This document shows positions 54,694-62,384 of a DNA stretch of 64,000 nt, in pieces. The notes under the pieces were generated by a model. It saw only the letters and a program-made list of their open reading frames with translations, did no database searches and was not told the DNA's origin. Each line of letters begins with the position of its first letter. Position 1 is the first letter of the stretch. Both the position numbers and the translations under genes were made by a program. The stretch lies in contig CP003083.1 of assembly GCA_000306725.1 (NCBI GenBank), forward strand, positions 2,964,042 through 3,028,041. The letters are read 5' to 3'. The DNA is from Methanolobus psychrophilus R15. GTDB taxonomy: Archaea; Halobacteriota; Methanosarcinia; Methanosarcinales; Methanosarcinaceae.

Positions 54694-54959
54694 TATTCGA
54701 TGATTGTCCTCATGACTATGATTCTTTGAAATCTTTGAAGTTCAAAATTAATAATCGCTTTCCACATTTAGACGAGAGCAACGAACGAATGATGAAAGCA
54801 TACAACGGATTCATGTCCTTTGCGGTTGCTTCTTGTGCTCGATTTAATGCTTACTGCCAACAACCATCCAAAAAAGAAGAGCGTTTAAGGAAATATCAAG
54901 AAGCAGTACCAGATCATGATTTGGGATTGGGCTTCTTTATTGCTTCCTTACCTATGTGA
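54690..54959 (+). CDS. Uncharacterised small protein
   Basis: 89 residues, helical, with four Cys scattered and no motif known to me. Starts at the ATG overlapping the preceding stop. Probably belongs to the plasmid-like element. Function unknown. Confidence 0.6.
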   Translation: MIFDDCPHDYDSLKSLKFKINNRFPHLDESNERMMKAYNGFMSFAVASCARFNAYCQQPSKKEERLRKYQEAVPDHDLGLGFFIASLPM

Positions 54960-55109
54960 ATAACAGAATCAGCATGAATGTGCTTTATTTCACAGAAATA
55001 AAGAGTTAGCGATGTTTAATTAACAATGCCGTTTTGTTCTCTCCCCGGATCATCACAAGCCTAATCCTATTGTCCTGACATTCTGCACACTCTAGCCTCT
55101 TTCCGTTTA

Positions 55110-56087
55110 TCATTTTCTTGACTCCACTTTAAGCATGTAGAAGAATAACGACATTATCACCGCTATAAACATTATATCGATGGTCACCATGCTTGCCGGA
55201 ATCCAACCCGTTACAAACATGTGGAATAAACCTGCGAGTGAAACTAGTATTGCACCTATGTAAGCATTAACTGACCCGAATATAACCGCGAAGAATATCA
55301 GGCTTAAAGATGCAAGGAAAGCAGACTGCCAGGGTGCAGAGAATCCCATGTCAAACGCTGGCCTGGCCCCATCAGTAAAAGTTATCATATGGATGTGTAT
55401 GCCTGTTTCAGGCAATCCACCGGAGTGCACTTTTAACTCTACAATATAGATTATGTTCTCGCTTGCGTTCACTGTCTGCAGTAAGTAGCCTTCGCTGTCT
55501 GTTGAGTTAAGGTAATATGCTGTACTTCTATCACGGTTCTTTATCGTGACCTCTACCAAAGAAGTTAAGCGGCTGGTGTCATTCCATGTCACATTAAGCT
55601 CGTTACCATTCACATGCATTTCATACAAGACCATACCCGCGTCTGCTTGGTTGTCTGCTTGGTTGGTGTTATTGCTCGCATAACCTACAATCCCGCCAAC
55701 GTCGCCCTGTCCTGTTATCTGTACATTGACAACACTAACATTCTTAATGACTGAACCGGACTCGACATGCCCGAAAAGTCCTACATTGTTTGTCAGTGGG
55801 CTGTTAATGTAGAGATCAGAAATTACAATGTCTTGCCCGTCAAAGCTCCCGGTGAAGGTTGTTATCGGCACAAAGCCCACTCCACTATTCCAGGTGCTTG
55901 TTATGCTCGCGTCAATGATGTTATTTATCAAGATGTAATGAGCACTAAGCCCACTCTGCACCGCTTGGAGCTGTGTTACATTGCTTATCTGATAATGGTT
56001 TGCTGCTGTTCCTGTTCCTCCGGCAAATGCACTAGCAACCGACATCATTAAAGTTAATATAACTATAAAAATTAATAATTTACGAAT
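55110..56087 (-). CDS. Exported membrane protein with GLUG motif and C-terminal helices
   Basis: About 325 residues if translation begins at ATT 56087, which gives a full signal peptide (RKLLIFIVILTLMMSVASAFA). The first ATG, 56048, would lack most of it. The exported part holds a GLUG-type beta-repeat (VGLFGHVESGSVIKNVSVVN, GDVGGIVGYA), then a beta-sandwich-like stretch with N-x-S/T sites. Three or four membrane helices end the protein (about 240-320). GLUG repeats occur in adhesins. On a mobile element it may serve as an envelope or attachment protein. Last gene of a minus-strand group that starts at 56809. Confidence 0.7.
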   Translation of the reverse strand: MRKLLIFIVILTLMMSVASAFAGGTGTAANHYQISNVTQLQAVQSGLSAHYILINNIIDASITSTWNSGVGFVPITTFTGSFDGQDIVISDLYINSPLTNNVGLFGHVESGSVIKNVSVVNVQITGQGDVGGIVGYASNNTNQADNQADAGMVLYEMHVNGNELNVTWNDTSRLTSLVEVTIKNRDRSTAYYLNSTDSEGYLLQTVNASENIIYIVELKVHSGGLPETGIHIHMITFTDGARPAFDMGFSAPWQSAFLASLSLIFFAVIFGSVNAYIGAILVSLAGLFHMFVTGWIPASMVTIDIMFIAVIMSLFFYMLKVESRK

Positions 56088-56199
56088 TTATAATTCCACC
56101 TTCAACTGAATACAACAAGTCGCTGCCATCTGGATTATGGTTATATGGCTTGATACCATCAACATCCGAATAATTCCCGGTTAAATTTCCCCGTCTCAT
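56080..56199 (-). CDS. Short open frame upstream of the GLUG protein
   Basis: 39 residues from the ATG at 56199, with ordinary protein-like composition (RRGNLTGNYSDVDGIKPYN). It overlaps the start of the next gene by a few bases, as coupled genes do. In-frame sense codons continue upstream to about 56255, so the true start may be a TTG there. Identity unknown; could be the tail of a decayed larger gene. Confidence 0.35.
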   Translation of the reverse strand: MRRGNLTGNYSDVDGIKPYNHNPDGSDLLYSVEGGIINS

Positions 56200-56352
56200 G
56201 ATCTGTTCATTCTGTGGTTCAATGAATGCAATTTCGTTGGGTAAAGTACCCAAACTATTCTATGAGCAGCATCACCCTGAAAAAGTGCGCAAAGCCCTGC
56301 ATCGATGTCATTGTTCTTTAAATGCCCTTGGTGCTTCGGCTTGTGCGTTGTA

Positions 56353-56523
56353 CTATGCCGGGGTTATCATCGAAGTGGATAAACTCGCAGCTTTAGACGC
56401 AGCTATCTTGGCATCACCGCTTCCTGTGCTCTTAGTGGGTGTTGGCATTGGTGAGCTTCTGTTGCTTACTGCTTTAACGGCGGTATGATACCGGATTCCA
56501 CTTGCGGTTGTTGCAGTGCTCAT
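56353..56523 (-). CDS. Short Ser/Thr/Ala-rich open frame
   Basis: 56 residues, start overlapping the preceding stop as TAATG. Low-complexity Ser, Thr, Ala and Pro. It ends at TAG, and the frame continues for 14 more codons to TGA. The opposite strand also has an open frame here, so coding is uncertain. Confidence 0.35.
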   Translation of the reverse strand: MSTATTASGIRYHTAVKAVSNRSSPMPTPTKSTGSGDAKIAASKAASLSTSMITPA

Positions 56524-56633
56524 TACACCGCTCTCCTGCTCCCTATCGTTTTGTTTTTATATGCCAGATATGCCAGGACTGCCACTGCTGCAAATGCTAC
56601 AAAGATAATTATTGCAACACCAGGAGTAATCAT
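56523..56633 (-). CDS. Small single-helix membrane protein, coat-protein-like
   Basis: 36 residues from ATG 56633: a short polar head, one strong membrane helix (VAIIIFVAFAAVAVLAYLAY) and a basic tail (KNKTIGSRRAV). The frame has further sense codons upstream (GELINGITIGSA) that would lengthen the head if a non-ATG start is used. Size and layout recall filamentous-phage or archaeal viral major coat and small envelope proteins. It lies between an RHH gene and the GLUG gene on the same strand. Confidence 0.5.
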   Translation of the reverse strand: MITPGVAIIIFVAFAAVAVLAYLAYKNKTIGSRRAV

Positions 56634-56659
56634 TGCGCTGCCTATTGTAATTCCGTTTA

Positions 56660-56809
56660 TTAACTCACCTTCTTTGAACTATGTTTCCTGAACATCTCGT
56701 ACAATGCTGATTTTACAACATCTGAATTAGTGTTGAAGTGGCCGGACTTCTCCAGGACATTAAGGTTTTTATTCATTTCAGGTAGAAGATCGATGCATAT
56801 CTTTGTCAT
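56660..56809 (-). CDS. Ribbon-helix-helix (ParD/CopG-like) regulator
   Basis: 49 residues: MTKICIDLLPEMNKNLNVLE forms the strand and first helix, and NTNSDVVKSALYEMFRKH the second, a classic RHH layout. It starts a minus-strand small-gene group, and its upstream DNA carries several CTATATA-type palindromes, likely its own operators. No toxin gene is evident beside it, so a repressor is more likely than an antitoxin. Confidence 0.7.
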   Translation of the reverse strand: MTKICIDLLPEMNKNLNVLEKSGHFNTNSDVVKSALYEMFRKHSSKKVS

Positions 56810-56889
56810 CTATATATTACACGCCTCAACCTATATAGTATTATATTAGTTAGTAAACTATATAGTCTTTGTGGATAATCTATATATTA
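56808..56889. promoter_or_regulatory. Iterated AT-rich palindromes, candidate RHH operators
   Basis: ATCTATATATTA occurs at 56808-56819 and again at 56878-56889. CCTATATAGT lies at 56830-56839 and the perfect palindrome ACTATATAGT at 56857-56866. The array spans the region upstream of the RHH gene and also provides TATA-like boxes. Confidence 0.5.
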
Positions 56890-56951
56890 ATAAAAAAACT
56901 ATTTTGTCAAATCAGATATACATATATCAGAGTTATATATATGGTGATAGC

Positions 56952-57041
56952 ATGACAGCGTACAACCTACAGAAGCTTAGAATATTGGGTGCAGTTTGCA
57001 TTCTAACTATAGTGTTCAACGCAACTTACTACACGTATTAA
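56952..57041 (+). CDS. Possible 29-residue single-helix peptide
   Basis: ATG at 56952 after GGTGAT, with TATA-like TTATATATATG just upstream. Encodes a short basic head, a hydrophobic helix (ILGAVCILTIVF) and a tyrosine tail. Ends 15 bases before the transposase start. Too short to be sure it is translated. Confidence 0.3.
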   Translation: MTAYNLQKLRILGAVCILTIVFNATYYTY

Positions 57042-57056
57042 TGTTTATCTTGTCTT

Positions 57057-58094
57057 ATGGTGGGGAAAGAACAAATTCTGATTGACCGAAAGGTAACTCT
57101 CGACGAGATTAACGATTTGATTACACACGAGAACAATTCAAGAGTGCTGAAAAGGCTCTATTTTGTTAAATTTAGATATTTAGGGGATTCTGTAGAAGAA
57201 GCTGCTACTAAAGTAGGGGTGACTAAGAAAACAGGATATTGCTGGCAAGAAAGTTGGAATAAAGGCGGCTATGCCGCCTTAATGCCAAATTTTGGCGGAG
57301 GTAGGAAATCCAAACTTACTGATGAACAAAAAAAGGAATTAAGAGCTTTGTTGGAAAATAAGGATTACTGGACTACAAGAGAAGTCTGGAAGTTAATAAA
57401 GGAAAAATATGGCGTAGAATATTCAGAGAAACAAGTAGGAGTTATACTTCACAGTTTTAACATGTATCACTCAAAGCCATATCCCCTTGACTACAGAAGA
57501 CCTAAAAACGCTGAAGAGATCTTAAAAAAACTAACCGAAGCAATTCCAAAACATATTGGTCAAGATGAGCAGTATATCATAGGTTTTCTGGATGAATCTT
57601 CACCACAAACAAAAGCAAACACGCAAAGATTATGGTCATTTAAAAAACCGTTGATAATAAAAAATACGGATTACGTTAAAGCAAATGCATTTGCGTTTTA
57701 TTCGATCAACGGGAACAGTATCATTGATTTTATGAAAAGCTCAAAAACAGAAGATGTGTGTGAATTCCTGGAAAAAATTGTAGAGCAAAACCCAGGGAAA
57801 AGAATAATTCTTGTTCTCGATAATGCAAGATCGCATCATGCAAAGAAAACGATAAGTAAAGCGAGAGATTTAAAAATAACACTTGTGTTCCTACCACCTT
57901 ATTCACCTGATCTAAATCCAGTAGAATTTGTCTGGAAAACAATCAAAAGAGAAGTGTCAGTCAAATTTGTCAAATCAAAAGAACATTTGAGGAATATTAT
58001 CAAAATGGAATTTATGAGGATAGAGAGCTCATTATCGTTTGCAAAAAAATGGATAGAAACATTTAATGCACAAATAAAAAGTGTGATTTGTTGA
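57057..58094 (+). CDS. IS630-family transposase
   Basis: 345 residues, intact. N-terminal helix-turn-helix domains (about 35-125: EEAATKVGVTKKTGYCW, KLTDEQKKELRALLENK) are followed by the DDE domain. Catalytic residues are visible as GFLDESS (first Asp), LVLDNARSHHAKK (second Asp) and PPYSPDLNPVEFVWKTIK (Glu). It moves DNA by cut-and-paste into TA sites. Full length and unbroken, so probably recent. Confidence 0.92.
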   Translation: MVGKEQILIDRKVTLDEINDLITHENNSRVLKRLYFVKFRYLGDSVEEAATKVGVTKKTGYCWQESWNKGGYAALMPNFGGGRKSKLTDEQKKELRALLENKDYWTTREVWKLIKEKYGVEYSEKQVGVILHSFNMYHSKPYPLDYRRPKNAEEILKKLTEAIPKHIGQDEQYIIGFLDESSPQTKANTQRLWSFKKPLIIKNTDYVKANAFAFYSINGNSIIDFMKSSKTEDVCEFLEKIVEQNPGKRIILVLDNARSHHAKKTISKARDLKITLVFLPPYSPDLNPVEFVWKTIKREVSVKFVKSKEHLRNIIKMEFMRIESSLSFAKKWIETFNAQIKSVIC

Positions 58095-58201
58095 GTTAGG
58101 GACTATATAATTGTATTCCAAGAGATTCTAATGCCTATTATTCTGGCAAATTATATCTTAAAATAAAAATTATATTTAAAAGCTAAGTTTCCAGAACCAA
58201 T

Positions 58202-58267
58202 CGTGGCGCAGCAGTCAAAAAATGGTTGGTTGGTATTTTTTGAAATCATTCGACCTGCCGCGCCACG
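58202..58267. repeat. 13-bp GC-rich inverted repeat
   Basis: CGTGGCGCAGCAG (58202-58214) faces CTGCCGCGCCACG (58255-58267), 12 of 13 positions paired, around a 40-nt AT-rich loop. It lies between the IS630 and the lipoprotein gene, where no protein is encoded. Could be a terminator, a transposon end remnant or a folded RNA. Confidence 0.5.
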
Positions 58268-58342
58268 CTTCATATGACAGTCATATGATTATTTAAACTT
58301 TTCTAAATAGAGTTAGCACTTGCATGAATAATTAATGACTTT

Positions 58343-59395
58343 ATGTTCATATCTCCATGCTATATTTATAAAGTAAACAAGATATATGGGACATGGTTTC
58401 AAGGGGATGATACTATAAAAACAAAACAGATAATCATACTTGCACTGATAATAGTCGCTGCTTCAGGTTGTGTATCGACAGAACCTGTTAATGAAGATTA
58501 TATTGAAAGCGATTTACAACCAGATATTCCAGACTCCACTATAAATGATCCTTCAAATGGTTCACAACCATCACTGCCTAACATCAACCAGAGCATCCTA
58601 ACGGTTCATTTCATTGATGTTGGCCAGGGCGATTCTATCCTTATCCAGATTAACGATAAGAACATGCTCATCGATGCCGGAGATAACAGGGCAGGAAACA
58701 CTGTAGTATCCTACCTTAAAGATAATGGTGTTACAGAGTTGGATGTGGTGGTAGCTACACATGCACATGCTGACCATATAGGCGGCATGGTGACTGTTTT
58801 GAACAACTTCAAGGTAAATAGGTTCATTGACAGCGGAAATCCTCACACTACAAAGACCTATGAGAACATGCTGATAGTTATCGATGAAAAAGATATACCT
58901 TTCAGTCTTGCAGAAGCAGGTCAAGCCATAGACCTTGACACATCCACCACCATCACTGTCCTAAATCCAGGAAAGCTCACAGGTGACCTCAATGATGACT
59001 CTGTTATCCTCAAGTTGACCTATGAAGATGTCTCATTCCTGTTCACAGGGGATGCGGAAACACACGCTGAAAACAAAATGATTGCTTATGATATTAGCAG
59101 TGACATTCTCAAGGTTGCTCATCATGGCAGCAGGTCATCAACCAGTTCTGACTTCCTGAAAAAGGTCAATCCAGATATCTGCATAATTATGGTTGGTGTA
59201 GATAACCGCTATGGCCACCCACATCAAGAAATTATCGATAGGCTCAATCTCTTTGGATGCGAAGTCTACAGAACTGACCTTGACGGCAATATCATAATCA
59301 AGACAGATGGAAGAGAATACAGTATAGAGACTCAAACCAGCGGATTGGTATTTCCATTGACCACTATGACCTTTGCACTCATGGCAGAAGCATAG
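58343..59395 (+). CDS. ComEC-like MBL-fold hydrolase lipoprotein
   Basis: 350 residues as given, but the natural start is unclear: the lipoprotein signal (TKQIIILALIIVAASGC) begins near residue 31, after a TATA-like TATTTATAAA at about 58364, and no ATG, GTG or TTG lies just ahead of it. After an Asp/Pro linker the metallo-beta-lactamase fold shows HFIDVGQGDSILI, THAHADHIGG, LLFTGDAE-type SFLFTGDAE and VAHHGSRSSTS. This is the stand-alone ComEC/Rec2 hydrolase type, probably a nuclease or phosphodiesterase on the outer face. Next to a DUF3006 gene, its usual neighbour. Confidence 0.85.
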   Translation: MFISPCYIYKVNKIYGTWFQGDDTIKTKQIIILALIIVAASGCVSTEPVNEDYIESDLQPDIPDSTINDPSNGSQPSLPNINQSILTVHFIDVGQGDSILIQINDKNMLIDAGDNRAGNTVVSYLKDNGVTELDVVVATHAHADHIGGMVTVLNNFKVNRFIDSGNPHTTKTYENMLIVIDEKDIPFSLAEAGQAIDLDTSTTITVLNPGKLTGDLNDDSVILKLTYEDVSFLFTGDAETHAENKMIAYDISSDILKVAHHGSRSSTSSDFLKKVNPDICIIMVGVDNRYGHPHQEIIDRLNLFGCEVYRTDLDGNIIIKTDGREYSIETQTSGLVFPLTTMTFALMAEA

Positions 59396-59403
59396 GGGGA
59401 ATT

Positions 59404-59631
59404 ATGACAAGCTTTAAAGTATCACTTGACAGAATTGAAGGCGATATTGCAGTGCTTCTTGTGAGGGATGAGGAGTCGATTAAACTCGACATTCCTTTGT
59501 CCCTTCTTCCAGATGGCTCGAGAGAAGGGGATATTCTGGATATCAGTATCTTAAGGAATGAAAAGGAAACTGAATATGCCAAGAAGCGAGTGTCAGCTTT
59601 GATAGAGAAGCTGAAGAATAAACACGCATAA
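59404..59631 (+). CDS. DUF3006 family protein
   Basis: 75 residues, a small beta-barrel with a helical end (FKVSLDRIEGDIAVLLVRDE; IPLSLLPDGSREGDILDI). DUF3006 proteins usually follow a ComEC-like MBL protein; here the gap is 8 bases. Probably an accessory subunit. Function unknown. Confidence 0.85.
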   Translation: MTSFKVSLDRIEGDIAVLLVRDEESIKLDIPLSLLPDGSREGDILDISILRNEKETEYAKKRVSALIEKLKNKHA

Positions 59632-59743
59632 TATAACTGCTATCTACAAAGTCAACTTTGCACACAAGGAATCACAGGGTTTTGATATTCATCTAACGTG
59701 ACATTGTGAATACTGTGTTTACAGGTTTTACTTTTGCATACAC

Positions 59744-59836
59744 ATGGCACAAGAACAGACGGTTGCAGTATCTGACCATTATCCCGTATTTGCGATTTGC
59801 TATTCAGAAAGATACCGAATTTTAAACTTAATATGA
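59744..59836 (+). pseudogene. C-terminal remnant of an endonuclease/exonuclease/phosphatase protein
   Basis: Thirty codons that read EQTVAVSDHYPVFAIC, the conserved C-terminal S-D-H-x-P-V active-site strand of the EEP nuclease family. The rest of the gene is missing. It follows the MBL/DUF3006 pair, so a nuclease gene may once have completed the group. Confidence 0.5.
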
Positions 59837-59894
59837 ATAGTAGAATTGCAACTATCAGATGTTAAAGAAAAAGGCGATAGATATCACCTTATCT

Positions 59895-60110
59895 CAAACC
59901 AAGGTGTAGATTCAAGTGGATTAGTAGGGTGAAAAGCAGAAGTGTAAATTTTTCGGTTTCTTATTACAAACCAATTGGTAGGTTCAAGGGGATGTGTTGG
60001 ATGAAAATAAGAGTTGAAGATTTTGTTATCTCTTATTTCAAACCAAGGTGTGGGTTCAAGGGGGTTCGTCGGGTGAAAAGTAGAGTTATAAATTTTCATA
60101 ATAGAAGTTA
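59895..60110. repeat. Three tandem copies of a 72-bp unit
   Basis: The marker CAAACC recurs at 59895, 59967 and 60039, exactly 72 bases apart, with GGTTCAAGGGG-like and GGGTGAAAA-like segments in each unit. Because 72 is a multiple of three, the array is open on both strands: the minus strand reads as three 24-residue repeats with FHPTNPLE(P/S)TPWFEIR. I see no start site or domain, so I call it a repeat rather than a gene. Confidence 0.65.
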
Positions 60111-60193
60111 ATGTCATCACCCCATATAACTTTTCACGTTATAGAGATATGATTAAAAGCAGTTCATTTTATCATGTAATAAAGTCGTACACT

Positions 60194-60620
60194 TCATTTT
60201 TTATAACAACATGTTGCTTCAACCTTTATGTAAAGATAATTAATCAAACTGAGAACATCCAATGCATCTTCTCGTGACATCTTCCAATAAAGCTCAGGTT
60301 CATGACCATGTGGATTTCTTATCGCTTTCATCAGACCAGTGCAAAGATGCATCAATCCTTCCTGCTCATTGCGTTCAGTTTCACTCTCTTGTTTATTGAG
60401 CTTCAGACACCCATTGACTGCAAGAGCTGCACCCATTAATGCAACACCATGCTTATCCATCTCTGCTTTCGCACCCACATATTTATCAAAGGATTTACAA
60501 CACTCAAATACCGCATGGAAGTATAGGCCATCACTGAACAAACCGGATGCATGTTTTTTAATTTCCGGATGGTAATTGCGAGAATTGAATAGTGAAGCAT
60601 CCTCTGTGACTTTGGATTTA
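60194..60620 (-). pseudogene. TIGR02391-family protein, degraded 5' end
   Basis: The readable part covers the conserved YHPEIKKHASGLFSDGLYFH and AVFECCKSF, MGAALAVNGCLKLN and GLMKAIRNPHGHEPE. These are hallmarks of the TIGR02391 (Ymh/Abi-like, HEPN-related) family often found beside type I restriction genes. There is no normal start: the frame merges with the HsdS remnant upstream, and only a TTG at 60541 could begin it. Likely inactive, or translated only as part of a fusion. Confidence 0.65.
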
Positions 60621-60835
60621 AGAGTGGGTTTGATTTGAGAGCTGCCAGTGATGATTGATTTATTCGTATTTCCAGTTCATTACACAAAGTCATGAGCTGG
60701 TCAACCTTGGCGACGATGCGTTTTTGTTCTTCAAGGGGCGGGAGCGGTAAAAGAATGGTTGATATTTGAGGTTGGTTATTGAAGCTTGAACATATGTTTG
60801 TTTTGCATCTCCTTCGAAAACTTTGCGTACGTGAG
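60615..60835 (-). pseudogene. Type I restriction specificity subunit (HsdS), C-terminal fragment
   Basis: Two frames joined by a frameshift: KVFEGDAKQTYVQASITNLK (about 60775-60835), then LPLPPLEEQKRIVAKVDQLM and CNELEIRINQSSLAALK. These are the standard end of a target-recognition domain and the following conserved helix of HsdS. No hsdM or hsdR is present in the window. A relic of a restriction system. Confidence 0.75.
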
Positions 60836-61017
60836 ATGTTTACTTAATACAGTGCCTATTGTATCAACAGAAATTTGAGATAGTACGTTGCACATTTACG
60901 ATTTATTCAGATATTGTATATATTATAAAAATTCGATTTAATTCAATATAAATAGCAATAACATTATAATCGATGATTAAATTTTTGAAGAAACAACTAC
61001 TTGTATGGAGTGTTTAA

Positions 61018-61803
61018 TTGAAGCAACTACTACTTGATGTGATGTTTGCCTCTGATAAGAGAAAAGAGGTTTTATTGCTGTTAAATGAGTGCCCTCAGGA
61101 GATGGAATATCTCGTAAAATGTCTTGGTACTAATAGACAGGCATTACTTCCTCAGGTAAAAATACTTGAGGGACATTATCTTATTTCCCATCAAAAAGAT
61201 GTCTACGAGCTGACATCTATCGGAAAACTTCTAGTTGATGAATTCATCCCTTTGCTAGGTACAATTGAATTTTTTAATGTTGATATTGAATACCTGGGAA
61301 CTCAAAAACTCAAGTTCATACCTCCTCACCTTTTGAAAAGGGTAAAGGAAATTGGAAGCAGTGAGGTTATAACTCCTGAGCTAGCAGAAATGTATGACCT
61401 TAATGAAAAGTTCCATGAAACCTCAAAAAATTCCAAGTCAGTATATATAGTGTCTTCATTCATATACCCAAATTTCTCTGAATTATCTCTTGATCTTATA
61501 CGTAGCAATGTAGAAGTGCACTTTATCATTTCTCATGGATTGTTGGACAAACTGAAGGGACATAAATATGTTAATGTTAATAAACTTCTAGAGAGCAATC
61601 TGATTCATATTTATGTATATTCAAAAGAGTTAGATTTCCTTTTTATGGGCTACAATGATTATTACCTGATAGTAAACCCTCTGTCACAGGATGGGACAAC
61701 TGACCGTAAATATATTATGTCCAGTAAAAAAGAGGCTCTTATATGGGGACACGATTTCTTTGAATATTATCTGAAAGACTCAACGCCAATCACAGAACTT
61801 TAA
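61018..61803 (+). CDS. Winged-helix regulator with FilR1 (DUF1724) domain
   Basis: 261 residues from a TTG at 61018; the region upstream is very AT-rich with TATA-like TATAAATAG near 60945. Residues ~10-80 are a winged helix (EVLLLLNECPQEMEYLVKCL, then TNRQALLPQVKILEGHYLI). Residues ~120-255 form the FilR1/DUF1724 domain (SKSVYIVSSFIYPNFSELS; VHFIISHGLLDKL; LDFLFMGYNDYYLIVNPLS). This family controls methyltransferase and methanogenesis genes in Methanosarcinales. Its targets are not adjacent. Confidence 0.85.
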   Translation: MKQLLLDVMFASDKRKEVLLLLNECPQEMEYLVKCLGTNRQALLPQVKILEGHYLISHQKDVYELTSIGKLLVDEFIPLLGTIEFFNVDIEYLGTQKLKFIPPHLLKRVKEIGSSEVITPELAEMYDLNEKFHETSKNSKSVYIVSSFIYPNFSELSLDLIRSNVEVHFIISHGLLDKLKGHKYVNVNKLLESNLIHIYVYSKELDFLFMGYNDYYLIVNPLSQDGTTDRKYIMSSKKEALIWGHDFFEYYLKDSTPITEL

Positions 61804-61960
61804 TCAAAACATTGTTGCTCTAAAAAATTATTGGTTTACGGGCTCTGTAGAAACCTATGAAATTACTATCTATAACTAAAATTTGGAAAAAACAATCACT
61901 ATTCTGGACAAAGTATAGAAGTTTTACTGACTTGTATAATCGCTTGAATTTAGAGGAATT

Positions 61961-62272
61961 CTACAGAGCTTTGGTGATTTCACCAAGGATTTCCGGTTTG
62001 GAAGTCAACGCGAGGAGCTCCAACTCGTCTTTCGGATTAAAACCATAAGAGTGGAAGTTCAGAATCTTACCGTTGGCGACCAGGCGAGCCTTGTTGTTCC
62101 ATGGGTAGGCGGCAGTAAACTCGAGGGTGTCCTGCTTGATCTTTTTCGTTGGGTCATCCATTGAAGGGATGAAAGAAAGCAGATTGTACATGCAGACGTG
62201 ATTCGCCTCGAACATGCGCTCACCACGACGTAACCCTTTTCGAGAGCTCCGCCCGGTAAACTCGTATAGTTT
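61961..62272 (-). pseudogene. Gene fragment ending in the internal transposon end
   Basis: About 100 codons of protein-like sequence (EFTGRSSRKGLRRGERMFEA, FTAAYPWNNKARLVANGKIL, GFNPKDELELL). The frame has no start at its upper end, and its stop codon TAG is supplied by the CTACAGAGCT transposon end. Family not recognised. Looks like an internal slice of a bacterial-type gene caught in the element. Confidence 0.5.
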
Positions 62273-62318
62273 TTACTTCTTCAGCTAACTTTCTTTCATC
62301 TATTTTCCAATTCATCTA

Positions 62319-62371
62319 TAGGATCCGTCGTATATTTTTTCCTCGTTGTCAAAAACTACGACCAACATTCA
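62319..62371 (-). pseudogene. Duplicate of the first ~17 codons of the DUF1269-type gene
   Basis: Minus strand encodes MLVVVFDNEEKIYDGS, nearly the same as the start of the gene at 62385-63143 (MLVVVFDNEKKAYDGS). About 50 bases match, and the similarity then stops. It shows that two copies once lay in tandem and all but the 5' tip of the downstream copy was deleted. Confidence 0.7.
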
Positions 62372-62384
62372 TCCAAAACTTGTC

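Larger units (their letters stand above)
56860..58113 (+). mobile_element. IS630-family insertion sequence
   Basis: Carries an intact IS630 transposase. Candidate ends: TATATAGTC near 56860 on the left, and its reverse complement GACTATATA at 58101-58109 on the right, with TA at the outer edges as expected for IS630 target duplication. The left boundary is uncertain and may lie closer to the transposase. Confidence 0.5.

Noticed and set aside
56198-56691. Plus-strand open frames of 96 and 68 residues
   Set aside because: They are antisense to the RHH and small membrane protein genes and to coupled minus-strand frames, lack ribosome sites, and have Cys/Leu-rich composition typical of shadow frames. 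The region 56250-56350 remains ambiguous.
59895-60110. CRISPR array
   Set aside because: The 72-bp units are similar along their whole length with no variable spacers, and no cas genes are near.
61841-61970. A separate 130-bp mini-element bounded by the first two transposon ends
   Set aside because: The flanking bases do not form a target duplication (GGTTTACG versus TTGGTGAT), whereas the full 1447-base unit does; the short pair is kept only as an internal feature.
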